45,027 nt of DNA from Acidiferrobacteraceae bacterium (GCA_003228915.1 QIGL01000097.1:1-45027); one strand, 5' to 3'; numbered from the stretch's first letter, positions 33,098 to 43,165 are shown. Notes: a model not told the origin generated them from the sequence alone. Numbers and translations are program-made.

Positions 33098-33113
33098 TGG
33101 TACAATTTAAATT
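33098..33113 (+). promoter_or_regulatory. Possible -10 element giving a leaderless egtC transcript
   Basis: TACAAT lies about 10 bases before the egtC ATG and no Shine-Dalgarno sequence is present in GGTACAATTTAAATT. If used as a -10, transcription would begin at or next to the start codon. No good -35 is seen at the right distance, so this is tentative. Confidence 0.3.
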
Positions 33114-33893
33114 ATGTGCCGACTCGCAACATATATTGGTCCCCGACTCTCCCTGGAAGACCTGCTATTGAAGCCAGAATACGGATTAATGGAGCAATCC
33201 TGGGGACCAAAAGAAATGAATGAAGGTAAACTTAATGCCGATGGTTATGGGTTTGCCTGGTTCAACAATGGCAATCAACCGGCAAGTTACCGCAACCCAA
33301 TGCCAATCTGGACTGACATAAACCTGGAATCTCTTGCCCGAACCCTAACTGCCAGTCAATGGTTTGCTAATGTTCGCAGTGCCACGGTGGGCCTTGATGT
33401 CAGTCACGCAAATACCCAGCCCTTCACAGACGAAAAATTCATTTATTTGCACAATGGTTATATTAAAGATTTTAAAATTAATTACCGGGCAAAAATAAGA
33501 TCGTTAATTGATGATGATTACGACAGCCAAATTGGCGGCACCACAGACTCAGAATATATTTTTGCGTTGTTTTGCCAGGCCGTCAATAAAAATCCCGGTA
33601 TTACCATCCCGGATATTTTCCGTATTGTATTTGATCAGATTGATAAAGTTTTAACGCGCTCGAGCGCACTACTTAATATAGTGATCGGTAATGGTGAAAA
33701 AATTTTTGCCAGTCGTCATGCAATCAATGGTGACTGCCCAAGTCTTTATTATAATGTCCAGGATGAACTGTATCCCGGAGGTCAGTTAATTGTTTCAGAG
33801 CCATTTCATGAATCAACAAACTGGCGGCAGGTGCCTGAGCACCACATCATTACCCTCGATGGAATTAATGATGCGAACCTGGTAAAAATTTGA
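33114..33893 (+). CDS. egtC: Gamma-glutamyl-hercynylcysteine sulfoxide hydrolase
   Basis: EgtC is a class-II glutamine-amidotransferase-like hydrolase that removes glutamate from gamma-glutamyl-hercynylcysteine sulfoxide. The 259-residue protein starts MCRLATYIGP, with C2 as the N-terminal nucleophile after Met removal. NADGYGFAWF, ANVRSATVG and SHANTQPFTDEKFIYLHNG are the conserved Ntn-hydrolase blocks binding the glutamyl moiety. Its presence implies a route through gamma-glutamylcysteine, as in mycobacteria, rather than direct use of cysteine. egtB follows after 24 nt. EgtA and EgtE are not in the window. Confidence 0.93.
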   Translation: MCRLATYIGPRLSLEDLLLKPEYGLMEQSWGPKEMNEGKLNADGYGFAWFNNGNQPASYRNPMPIWTDINLESLARTLTASQWFANVRSATVGLDVSHANTQPFTDEKFIYLHNGYIKDFKINYRAKIRSLIDDDYDSQIGGTTDSEYIFALFCQAVNKNPGITIPDIFRIVFDQIDKVLTRSSALLNIVIGNGEKIFASRHAINGDCPSLYYNVQDELYPGGQLIVSEPFHESTNWRQVPEHHIITLDGINDANLVKI

Positions 33894-33917
33894 GCATGGA
33901 ACCATGAGTGCAAAAGT

Positions 33918-35084
33918 ATGTTGGCAGACCCGATAAAACAACTTGATAATTCTTACCAGGATATCCTGGCGCTGGCAATTACAGTCCCCGCCGATCAATG
34001 GCACCTGCAGTTTCATTCTGACCTGAGTCCTGTCGGCTGGCACATTGGCCATTGTGTTTATATCGAAAGTTACTGGTTGCAACACATGTTGCCTGGCAAA
34101 CCAGAAGACGAAACCGATTTGCAAAATCTGTATTTCCCCTGGTTAAGCCCAAAACATGAAAGAGGACAGAAACTTCCGGAATTGAATATATTAATCAAGA
34201 CGGTTAAGGATCATCATAACCAAAATCTTGATTTGCTAAATGATTTAATTGAAAAAAATAAAGCTCACACACTGCTCGATAACAACTACCTGCCCACGTT
34301 TCTGGTTCAACATTACTGCCAGCACATCGAAACACTACAACAAATAATTTTATATAAAACGCTTAAGATCGACTGGTCAGAACATGTTTGCACATCCTCT
34401 ATTGAACCAGTCAAACCCTGTCTTCCTGCCATAAATTTCAGGTCTGCAAAAACAATAACTGGTTGTCCGGATAAAACATTTGCCTATGACAATGAAATAC
34501 CCCGTCATGAAAACAGCCTCGATGCATTCTCAATTTCCCGGCAGGCTGTGACAAATTCTGAATACCTGGGGTTCATGGAATCAGGCGGTTACCAGGAAAA
34601 AAGTTACTGGGACGGTGAAAGTCTTGACTGGTTACAACAATCAAAAAACCGTGCGCCCATTCACTGGCGAAGAGATTTAAACAATCAATGGTATTGCCTG
34701 GAATTTGGCAAACCCGGTAACCTGAAACCAGACGCGGCCGTTTACGGTATTAGCCACTTTGAGGCCCGGGCATTTGCCCGTTATGCCGGGTGCCGCCTGC
34801 CTGCTGAAATAGAATGGGAACATGCGGATACAGCTAATAGTGGTAGTGATCTTGAAACTGGCCAGGCATGGGAGTGGTGTCAAAACTATTTTTATCCCTA
34901 CCCCGGGTTTACTGCGTTTCCATACGAGAATTATTCAAAGCCCTGGTTTAACAACCAGCACTATACTTTGCGAGGCGGCAGCATCTACACAGATGACAGG
35001 ATCAGGCGCGCCTCTTTCAGGAACTTTTACACGCCCGAAAAAAGACATGTATTTGCAGGTCTAAGACTCGCAATTAGTCAATAA
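33918..35084 (+). CDS. egtB: Ergothioneine biosynthesis sulfoxide synthase
   Basis: EgtB is a non-haem iron enzyme that joins hercynine to (gamma-glutamyl)cysteine using oxygen, forming the C-S bond and sulfoxide. The N-terminal DinB-like domain holds the iron ligands: H45 in GWHIGHCVYIE and the HX3HXE motif H132-YCQ-H136-I-E138. The C-terminal half is an FGE-sulfatase-like domain (NSEYLGFMESGGYQ, CRLPAEIEWEHA, GQAWEWCQNYF, LRGGSIYTDD). At 388 residues it is shorter than the mycobacterial enzyme. Unlike OvoA there is no fused methyltransferase, matching the separate egtD. The ATG at 33918 follows egtC closely; an earlier ATG at 33904 is out of frame and soon stops. Confidence 0.94.
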   Translation: MLADPIKQLDNSYQDILALAITVPADQWHLQFHSDLSPVGWHIGHCVYIESYWLQHMLPGKPEDETDLQNLYFPWLSPKHERGQKLPELNILIKTVKDHHNQNLDLLNDLIEKNKAHTLLDNNYLPTFLVQHYCQHIETLQQIILYKTLKIDWSEHVCTSSIEPVKPCLPAINFRSAKTITGCPDKTFAYDNEIPRHENSLDAFSISRQAVTNSEYLGFMESGGYQEKSYWDGESLDWLQQSKNRAPIHWRRDLNNQWYCLEFGKPGNLKPDAAVYGISHFEARAFARYAGCRLPAEIEWEHADTANSGSDLETGQAWEWCQNYFYPYPGFTAFPYENYSKPWFNNQHYTLRGGSIYTDDRIRRASFRNFYTPEKRHVFAGLRLAISQ

Positions 35085-35131
35085 CGGCCAGATTGTTATA
35101 AACAATATAAAAAAATTCCTACTGATTGCCT

Positions 35132-36511
35132 ATGGATGATATAAATTTTATTTCACTTCTGACGACCTGGTCAGGCGATCTCTCAGGATTACTCTGGGGC
35201 AACTATATTACGCTGGCAGTATTAGTTGGCACCGGTTTTTACCTGACCTGGAAAATGCGCCTGGTCCAGTTGCATGGTTTTCGTCATGCCATTTCGCTTA
35301 TCTCCGGCAAGCATAGCAAGCCCGAAGATGCTGGTGAAGTTTCACATTTCCAGGCCTTATCCACTGCGTTATCAGCGACCGTTGGCACGGGTAACATTGC
35401 CGGGGTGGCCACGGCGATCTCGCTTGGTGGGCCAGGTGCATTGTTCTGGATCTGGGTAACGGCCTTCGTAGGCATGGCAACAAAATTTACAGAAGTCACA
35501 CTGGCATTGCGTTACCGGGAAATAAATGACGGGGAAGTTGCCGGCGGCCCGATGTACACCATACTACATGGGCTAAAACATCGTGGCCTGGCAATTACTT
35601 TCGCTGTGTTTGCAGTGATTGCATCATTCGGTATTGGTAACATGGTACAGGCCAATTCGGTTGTCGATGGCCTGGGTTATATTTTGCCAGACATCAAAGA
35701 GTACAAACTGGCGGTTGGAATTTTCATGGCCATCACAGTTGGCCTGGTCATTCTTGGTGGTGTCAAACGGATTGCCAAGGTAGCCAGTACAATAGTTCCT
35801 TTTATGGCGATACTATATATAACAGCCGCCTTGATTGTATTGTTCAGCCACATTTCAGAAATCCCGCAAGCGCTGATTACCATATTTAACTATGCCCTTA
35901 ACCCATGGGCAGTAGGCGGCGCGGCCGTTGGTGAAGCAATTCGCTGGGGTGTCGCCCGCGGGTTATTTTCCAATGAAGCCGGCCTCGGTTCCTCCCCTAT
36001 CGCTCATGCGGCAGCAAAAACCAATGAACCGGTCAGGGAGGGCCTGGTTGCCATGATGGAGCCATTCATTGATACCATCGTTATTTGCTCCATGACGGGC
36101 CTGGTAATTATTGTCACTGGTGTTTATCAGACAAGTGATGAGAACCTGGTTGGTGCCGCGTTAACAGCCCATGCATTTACACAAACACTAGGTGCCGCAG
36201 GAGGCTGGGTCGTCGGTATCGGTCTGTCTCTATTTGCATTCTCTACAATTATTGCCTGGTCATACTACGGCGACCGTGCAACTCATTTTCTATTTGGTCA
36301 CCGGGCCGTACTGCCCTATCGCATCATCTATACATTACTTATTATAGTGGGCGCCTCAGTTCCTTTACAGCTAGTCTGGAATATTGCAGATGTAATGAAC
36401 ATACTCATGGCATTGCCAAATATAATCAGTCTTGTATTGTTGGCAGGTATAGTTAAAAAATTACACACCGATTATTTTTCAAAATTATCGGCATCTAAAG
36501 AAACTTCTTGA
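35132..36511 (+). CDS. Sodium:alanine symporter family protein (AGCS)
   Basis: I chose ATG 35132 (MDDINFISLLTTWSGDLSGL) over an in-frame TTG two codons earlier. The 459-residue protein is a polytopic symporter with AGCS hallmarks: ALSATVGTGNIAGVATAISL, GPGALFWIWVTAFVGMATKF, and EAIRWGVARGLFSNEAGLGS followed by IAHAAAKT. The SNEAGLGS segment is one of the most conserved in the family. It should take up alanine, glycine or serine with sodium, suggesting a sodium-using, possibly marine or haloalkaline habitat, although the family is also common elsewhere. It lies 47 bp after egtB on the same strand; read-through is possible but a functional link is not implied. Confidence 0.93.
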   Translation: MDDINFISLLTTWSGDLSGLLWGNYITLAVLVGTGFYLTWKMRLVQLHGFRHAISLISGKHSKPEDAGEVSHFQALSTALSATVGTGNIAGVATAISLGGPGALFWIWVTAFVGMATKFTEVTLALRYREINDGEVAGGPMYTILHGLKHRGLAITFAVFAVIASFGIGNMVQANSVVDGLGYILPDIKEYKLAVGIFMAITVGLVILGGVKRIAKVASTIVPFMAILYITAALIVLFSHISEIPQALITIFNYALNPWAVGGAAVGEAIRWGVARGLFSNEAGLGSSPIAHAAAKTNEPVREGLVAMMEPFIDTIVICSMTGLVIIVTGVYQTSDENLVGAALTAHAFTQTLGAAGGWVVGIGLSLFAFSTIIAWSYYGDRATHFLFGHRAVLPYRIIYTLLIIVGASVPLQLVWNIADVMNILMALPNIISLVLLAGIVKKLHTDYFSKLSASKETS

Positions 36512-36550
36512 TCTTAATATTTTATTTGATATGGCAGGCTGGTCGACAAC

Positions 36551-37426
36551 GTGAATATAGAAATTATTAAAAACAATGTTAGCGCGGCACTTAAAGAGGA
36601 TCTTGGGGAAGAATATTCCGGGGGTTCTGACATTTGCAGCATTGATTTAACGGCTAATCTCTTGCCAGCGGGAGTTATTATTAGCGCAGATTTAATTTGT
36701 CGGGAAAATGCAATCCTTTGCGGAAGACAATGGTTTGAAGAAGTATTTAACCAGCTTGATAAAAATATTACTATTCATTGGGATTTCTCTGATGGTGACC
36801 CAGTAACGAAAACCAGCAAAGTATGTCGCATAACCGGCCCGTCACGAGCAGTGCTTACAGGCGAACGAACGGCTTTAAATTTTTTACAAACATTATCAGG
36901 TACCGCCACCCGCACCAGGGTTTATATTGATGCAATTGCTGGTACTGATGTCGTAATTCTGGACACGAGGAAAACACTGCCTGGTCTTCGGGATGCACAA
37001 AAATACGCAGTTCGTTGTGGTGGTGGGTTAAACCACAGGATGGGATTGTATGATGCAATTTTAATTAAAGAAAATCATATTAGCGCCGCTGGTTCAGTAC
37101 AATCTGCACTTGAGCGTGCCAGGGCAATTAACCCGGACAAACCCGGGACAAAATGCCAGTTCATCGAAATAGAAGTTGAGAACCTTGACCAGTTGGGACA
37201 AGCAATAAAGGCTGGTGCCACAAGAATTATGCTTGATAATTTTTCTGTTGAGCACATAAAATTAGCCGTTAAAACTGCCGGTGGTGCAGTTGAACTTGAA
37301 GCCTCCGGGGGCATTAACCTGGATAACATTCGAAGTATTGCCATGACAGGAATTGATTATATCTCGGTTGGCGACATTACCAAGAATCTCCATGCCACGG
37401 ATTTTTCCTTATTGATTTCTGGATAA
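36551..37426 (+). CDS. nadC: Nicotinate-nucleotide pyrophosphorylase (carboxylating)
   Basis: NadC makes nicotinate mononucleotide from quinolinate and PRPP in de novo NAD synthesis. The 291-residue protein starts at GTG 36551. Quinolinate- and PRPP-binding segments are present: GERTALNFLQTLSGTATRT, ILDTRKTLPGLR, YAVRCGGGLNHRMGLYDAIL with IKENHI, then IEIEVENLDQ, MLDNFS and EASGGINLDNI. Length and motifs are typical. NAD synthetase (nadE) is also in this window at 43237, but not linked. Identification is secure. Confidence 0.97.
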   Translation: MNIEIIKNNVSAALKEDLGEEYSGGSDICSIDLTANLLPAGVIISADLICRENAILCGRQWFEEVFNQLDKNITIHWDFSDGDPVTKTSKVCRITGPSRAVLTGERTALNFLQTLSGTATRTRVYIDAIAGTDVVILDTRKTLPGLRDAQKYAVRCGGGLNHRMGLYDAILIKENHISAAGSVQSALERARAINPDKPGTKCQFIEIEVENLDQLGQAIKAGATRIMLDNFSVEHIKLAVKTAGGAVELEASGGINLDNIRSIAMTGIDYISVGDITKNLHATDFSLLISG

Positions 37427-37489
37427 AGAATGTATACTTATGCACCATTGCTGTCACGACTGTCCTTTATTATTTTTGTATAAACTAAT

Positions 37490-37990
37490 ATGTTAATTAA
37501 GCCACTAAATATTACTTCGTTTTTTCTACTGTCTTTGTTTATTTCACTGCCTTTTGTGACAACGCCTGCGTTTTCCCAGGAAGGTGAGCCTCAGGCCAAA
37601 ATAGAAAACAGGAATGATGGGCGTTATGTAATTGATGTAACTTTACATACCGCCAAAGAAATTGAAGCATTGTTAACCCGGGCAGAAGAATTATATGAAT
37701 CCGGCAACAAAAAAAATAATGGCATTAAATATACCCGCGTTGGCATTGCCCTGGTGCTACACGGAGATGAAATAAAGTTTTTTGATAAAAAATATTACAA
37801 AAAATATAAAAAAATTGTAGACAAGGCCGCGAAACTTGACGCCAACGATGTGATAGAAATTAAAATTTGTAACACTAAAATGAAAGAACTCGGGTTAAAA
37901 AAAGACGATATGCCTCCTTTTGCCGAAATAGTTCCTTATGGACCGGACGAAGTAGATAATTTGATACGCAAAGGTTACCTGTACTTATAA
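37490..37990 (+). CDS. Exported DsrE/DsrF-like protein
   Basis: The 166-residue protein begins with a signal peptide (ITSFFLLSLFISLPFVTTPAFS). The mature domain resembles the DsrE/YchN fold: KYTRVGIALVLHGDEIKFF, then DANDVIEIKICNTKMKELGL and DDMPPFAEIVPYGPDEVDNL, ending IRKGYLYL. The pattern of a strand-ending H-G, an I-C-N-T cysteine and a final G-Y-L matches periplasmic DsrE-like proteins linked to sulfur metabolism. The cysteine in IKICNTK is the probable reactive residue. No sulfur-oxidation genes are next to it, so the role is open. Its stop codon abuts the deformylase stop on the opposite strand with no gap. Confidence 0.75.
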   Translation: MLIKPLNITSFFLLSLFISLPFVTTPAFSQEGEPQAKIENRNDGRYVIDVTLHTAKEIEALLTRAEELYESGNKKNNGIKYTRVGIALVLHGDEIKFFDKKYYKKYKKIVDKAAKLDANDVIEIKICNTKMKELGLKKDDMPPFAEIVPYGPDEVDNLIRKGYLYL

Positions 37991-38518
37991 TTAGCTGTAA
38001 ACCTTGCGCCTGAATAATTCTCGCGTTGATATTATCCGGTCCAAAAACAACTTGCCGTCAAGATGATCTATTTCATGTAACACTGCCCTTGCTTCAAAAC
38101 CCTCGCATTCTATGTTTTTTACTTCTTGATGTGCCGTCATTGCCCTGACAGTGATAAGTTTGGGACGTTCCACGTTAGCCGTATAATCTGGCACTGATGA
38201 GCAGCCTTCACGCGCAACCTCTGCACCACTAACACTTACAATCTCCGGGTTAATGAGAATTAAACGGCCATGATTGCTGGATTTAAAACGCCGCTTTCTT
38301 TTTTTTGCTGTATTAGCCATAGGACTAACATCAACAATAATAATCTTCAGCAATTTATTGACTTGCGGTGCTGCAATACCAACGCCGCCTGGCCCGGCAT
38401 CCATTGTCTGCTCCAGGGCGGAGATAAAGTCTTTCAGTTTTTTGTCGAAGGAGACCACCGGAAGCGACACTTGTTTTAATCGCTCATCCGGATAGGTAAG
38501 GATATCAAGAACCGTCAT
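37991..38518 (-). CDS. def: Peptide deformylase
   Basis: Deformylase removes the formyl group from nascent N-terminal methionine. The 175-residue protein has motif I G45-VGIAAPQ52, motif II E104-G-C106-S-S and motif III H148-E149-I-D-H152, so the metal ligands C106, H148 and H152 and the catalytic E149 are all present. Motif II is normally EGCLS; the Leu is Ser here. A basic insert (AKKRKRRFKSSNHG, 71-84) is unusual. The gene lies 4 nt after gcvR rather than beside fmt, so it may be a second deformylase. The start is ATG 38518. Confidence 0.93.
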   Translation of the reverse strand: MTVLDILTYPDERLKQVSLPVVSFDKKLKDFISALEQTMDAGPGGVGIAAPQVNKLLKIIIVDVSPMANTAKKRKRRFKSSNHGRLILINPEIVSVSGAEVAREGCSSVPDYTANVERPKLITVRAMTAHQEVKNIECEGFEARAVLHEIDHLDGKLFLDRIISTRELFRRKVYS

Positions 38519-38522
38519 TTAT

Positions 38523-39065
38523 TTAACCAACCATGGTCTCCAGTGGTGTCAGAGAAATTTCAAACCCTTTATTCTCGAGGCTGGCGAGCGAAGCTTCCAG
38601 ACGCTCCAGTCCTTGTGTTGCGTCGCCATCAATCATCAGGACATAAACTGGTTTTTCAGCACTGCCAGCCACATCCGAGTTCAGATCGAGTATATCCAGC
38701 CCGCTATCCGACAGCGTTGCTACTGTATCCGCGACTATACCCGCACGGTCAGCACCATAAATCGTGATTTGTACATTCGGTATTTTATGGGCGTGTAAGC
38801 GCGCACCTGCTTTATCCACATGGGCTCTTAATTTAAATTTTTTCACCGCCGGGGAAATGACTGTTTGCAACGCTTTATCACTTTCGGCGCCACTAACCAT
38901 CATCATGATGGTGAACAAGCCGCCAAGCCGCAACATGGATGTTTCTCCCAGGTTGCATCCTCCCTTGTAAAGTAAAGTAGTGACACCGGCCACAATGCCA
39001 GGACGATCTTCGCCAACTAACGTTAACAAATGCCAGACAATTTTACTTTGTTGGTTTTTCTCCAT
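38523..39065 (-). CDS. gcvR: Glycine cleavage system repressor-like protein, two ACT domains
   Basis: The 180-residue protein has two ACT domains in tandem. Domain 1 runs from LTLVGEDRPGIVAGVTTLLY, and domain 2 from QITIYGADRAGIVADTVATL. GcvR in E. coli antagonises the activator GcvA in response to glycine. The fit to GcvR is good in length and in having D-R-P-G-I and D-R-A-G-I glycine-binding motifs. No gcv genes are in the window, so the name rests on family similarity alone. GGAGGCTGT precedes ATG 39065. The deformylase gene follows after 4 nt. Confidence 0.85.
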   Translation of the reverse strand: MEKNQQSKIVWHLLTLVGEDRPGIVAGVTTLLYKGGCNLGETSMLRLGGLFTIMMMVSGAESDKALQTVISPAVKKFKLRAHVDKAGARLHAHKIPNVQITIYGADRAGIVADTVATLSDSGLDILDLNSDVAGSAEKPVYVLMIDGDATQGLERLEASLASLENKGFEISLTPLETMVG

Positions 39066-39183
39066 ACAGCCTCCAGGTGGGAAAACGACAGAAGTTGAGA
39101 ATGTTAGCAGAAATCTGTCGTCGCATTATTTGCGCAAAATCAGCCCAGATACATTTCAGATACGTTTCCGAATCAATTCAGAA

Positions 39184-39966
39184 TCAGTGCAGTATTTCTT
39201 GCATAAAATAAATAATTAAAATACCAGTTAGTATCAATACAAACTGCTGGATAGTTGTTTTGAGGTCTACGCGTTTATGAAGGCCTGGAATTAAATCTGC
39301 CACTGCAACGTAGATGAAACTTGCTGCCGCAAAGGCAAGCACGTAAGGTAAAATTTGTTGCGATTCCCTGAAAAAATAAAATGCGATTATACCACCTGCT
39401 ACGCTGGTGATGCTGGTAGCAATATTGAAGGCCAATGCCCTGGCCCTGCTGTAGCCACTCTTTAATAAAATAGCGAAATCGCCTACTTCTTGTGGAATCT
39501 CGTGTGCCGTCACTGCCAGGCCAGTTAAAATTCCCAACTGTATGTCTGTTATAAATGCGCCCGCAATAAGGATGCCGTCAATAAAATTATGGAAGCTGTC
39601 ACCAATCAGGATTAACCTGCCAGCGGCATACTCCTTGGCATCGGGCCCAGGGACATGTGCCTCACAAGTGTCATGGTGACAATGTCGCCAAAGCACGAGC
39701 TTCTCTAGTAGAAAAAATGCCAGTAACCCGATCAAGATGGTTGCTGCGACATCACGTGGGTCGCTAATATATTGAGACTCAAGCGCCTGTGGCAGCAAAC
39801 CCAGGAACGCAGCGCCCAAAAGCGCGCCAATTGCCAGGCTTATTAGCGGGCTTAACATTTTCTCTCTTGTTTTTTTCGGCAATACTAAAAAAATACTACT
39901 GGCGAGAACGCTCAATATCCCGGCAAAAAACGTAAAAGAAATAATCCAGAGAAGAGTTGTATTCAT
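39184..39966 (-). CDS. ZIP family metal transporter
   Basis: The 260-residue inner-membrane protein has about eight helices and both metal-binding helix motifs of the ZIP family: HNFIDG (126-131) in TM4 and HEIPQE (155-160) in TM5. A cytoplasmic loop rich in His and Cys (RHCHHDTCEAHVPG, 94-107) probably binds metal. Substrate is likely zinc or another divalent cation, with direction set by the gradient. The closest group is the ZupT/GufA-like branch. It is a single-gene unit with about 160 bp upstream to the pgeF stop, in which nothing was identified. Confidence 0.94.
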   Translation of the reverse strand: MNTTLLWIISFTFFAGILSVLASSIFLVLPKKTREKMLSPLISLAIGALLGAAFLGLLPQALESQYISDPRDVAATILIGLLAFFLLEKLVLWRHCHHDTCEAHVPGPDAKEYAAGRLILIGDSFHNFIDGILIAGAFITDIQLGILTGLAVTAHEIPQEVGDFAILLKSGYSRARALAFNIATSITSVAGGIIAFYFFRESQQILPYVLAFAAASFIYVAVADLIPGLHKRVDLKTTIQQFVLILTGILIIYFMQEILH

Positions 39967-40126
39967 TTTTATGCTTTCTGCGAGTGTTTGTCTTTATTGG
40001 AAGTTTTAATAAAATATAAAAATACTGTTATTTTCAGAACCAGTGTTGCCGTGAAAAATTCTGAATATTAACATGGCATACACTAAAACACGGTTTTAAT
40101 TCAGCCGATACCAGAACAATGAGTGT

Positions 40127-40870
40127 TTAGCTCGCCATCCAGATCATACTTGCCATACGTCCACATATTTTATCCCGACGAAAGGAAAAAAAACGCTCCT
40201 TATCTCTATATGTACAGTAATCACCCCCGTAAATATGGCTGACACCACAGGTTCCAAGAATTAATCTGGCGGCACCGACTATATCAAGATAGCGCTTGCC
40301 ATTGACCGGTTCAGTAAATATTTTACTACAGCCTGGGTATTTTTTAGTAAATGCCTGGTAGACATCCTCTCCAACCTCAAAATGCTGGGGACCAATTGCG
40401 GGCCCCAGCCAGACAAGAATTTCATCAGGCTCTGTAGTCATTGCCGTTATGCCATTTTCAATAATTCCTGAAACCAGTCCGCGCCAGCCAGCGTGAAATG
40501 CCCCGACCTTATCGCCTTTAGTATTGGTGGCCAGCACGGGTAAACAATCCGCTGCTTGCACCAGGCAGACGATGTTGGCCTGACTGGAAACAATACCGTC
40601 TGCTTGCGCCTGGCCGCCTATTAATTCGGGAGTTGCATCGACAATTGTTATGCCATGAGTTTGTTGCAACCAAACAGGTTCCGAAGGCAGGTTACCCTGC
40701 GCTTTCAGCAGGCGTCTATTTTTACTTACAGATTTAATTTTATCATCGACATGGCCTGCAACATTGAAACTGTTATAGGGAGGTTCACTGACGCCGCCCT
40801 TTCGCGTTGTTGACAGTGCCCTGATATTGGATTTTACCGGCCAATCTGGAATTATAAATTCTGGTTTCAA
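40127..40870 (-). CDS. pgeF: Peptidoglycan editing factor PgeF (laccase-domain, YfiH family)
   Basis: PgeF-type proteins of the Cu-oxidase_4 family are implicated in removing wrongly built peptidoglycan precursors, and members show purine nucleoside phosphorylase or polyphenol oxidase activity. The metal ligands H72 (QQTHGITI), C109 (AADCLPV) and H126 (AFHAGWRG) are present. The 247-residue protein starts at TTG 40870. The frame is closed upstream by the rluD stop codon 15 nt earlier, so no other start exists. In E. coli the order is rluD, yfiH, clpB; here clpB has moved about 12 kb away. Confidence 0.93.
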   Translation of the reverse strand: MKPEFIIPDWPVKSNIRALSTTRKGGVSEPPYNSFNVAGHVDDKIKSVSKNRRLLKAQGNLPSEPVWLQQTHGITIVDATPELIGGQAQADGIVSSQANIVCLVQAADCLPVLATNTKGDKVGAFHAGWRGLVSGIIENGITAMTTEPDEILVWLGPAIGPQHFEVGEDVYQAFTKKYPGCSKIFTEPVNGKRYLDIVGAARLILGTCGVSHIYGGDYCTYRDKERFFSFRRDKICGRMASMIWMAS

Positions 40871-40885
40871 TTTCTTATTTTGCTT

Positions 40886-41836
40886 TTACAGTTTTGAATC
40901 TGATTTAAGTGCGTTAATGAGTAATTTCATGTCTTCAGGAACCGGGCTTTCCCACGATATATTTTCTCCGGTTTTCGGATGAACTAACCCAAGTTTTTGT
41001 GCATGCAAAGCCTGGCGTTTAAATCCTGTTAAAAGATCTCTAAAATCCTCAGTTATATTTTTTGGTAATTTCAGCCGGCCGCCATAAACCGGATCACCAA
41101 GAACAGGGTGTTTTATGAATGCCATGTGAACCCTTATTTGGTGGGTTCGACCAGTCGACAAATTTACCTTCAGCAAAGTGTGTTGGCGATATTTCTCACT
41201 GACACGATATGTGGTCAGTGCCGGTTTCCCTGTTGGCGTTATTGCCATTTTTGTCCGGTCACGATAATGCCTGCCAATGGGTTGGTTAATTTCGCCGCCA
41301 GCAATAATAGTGCCCTGGACCACGGTCAGGTATTCGCGTTTTAGCGAATGATCCTGTAATTGTTGAATCAGGGATAACCTGGTTGCTTCATTTTTCGCTA
41401 CCACCAGTAACCCTGATGTATTTTTATCAAGCCTGTGAACAATGCCGGCGCGGGCCAGTTTTGCCAGCGCCGGCTCGTGGTGAAGTAACGCATTCAAGAG
41501 TGTCCCTGAATAATTCCCGGCACCCGGATGAACAACCAGTCCGGCTGGTTTTTCGGTCACAATAAGATGCTCATCCTCAAATATTATATTTAATTCGATT
41601 GCTTCCGCTGACCATGGAATTTCTTCTTCGTCCGGTACAGTAATTTTGACAATCTGTCCCAGCTTCACCTTGTCCCTTTGACGGGGAACCAGGCTGGCAA
41701 TCGTGACATGGCCATCTTTAATCCATTGCTGGATCCTGGCTCGGGAATAAGCTGGCAGCAAGATTGCCAACGCCTGGTCCAGGCGTCGTCCTGCCATTTC
41801 GATATCAATCTCAAAGTGTATTATTTCGTTACTCAT
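40886..41836 (-). CDS. rluD: 23S rRNA pseudouridine synthase D
   Basis: RluD makes pseudouridines in helix 69 of 23S rRNA. The 316-residue protein has an N-terminal S4 domain (about 10-75; RRLDQALAILLPAYSRARI) and a RluA-type catalytic domain with D137 in GIVHRLDKNTSGLLVVA. EKPAGLVVHPG and STGRTHQIRVHMA are other conserved blocks. The gene is divergent from bamD with about 120 bp between them, the classical arrangement, and is followed by pgeF after 15 nt. The RluD assignment over RluA/RluC rests on this synteny and on length. Confidence 0.95.
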   Translation of the reverse strand: MSNEIIHFEIDIEMAGRRLDQALAILLPAYSRARIQQWIKDGHVTIASLVPRQRDKVKLGQIVKITVPDEEEIPWSAEAIELNIIFEDEHLIVTEKPAGLVVHPGAGNYSGTLLNALLHHEPALAKLARAGIVHRLDKNTSGLLVVAKNEATRLSLIQQLQDHSLKREYLTVVQGTIIAGGEINQPIGRHYRDRTKMAITPTGKPALTTYRVSEKYRQHTLLKVNLSTGRTHQIRVHMAFIKHPVLGDPVYGGRLKLPKNITEDFRDLLTGFKRQALHAQKLGLVHPKTGENISWESPVPEDMKLLINALKSDSKL

Positions 41837-41954
41837 TTTTTATACTTATATTTCAACTAGTTATAGAATTTTTTAACGGGCATTCCCGTTACTATAAAAT
41901 CGCGCTATTCTTGCGGCCAGCTTAATACTTGGGCCACCCGATCCACGAACCATT

Positions 41955-43165
<1,211 letters not shown>

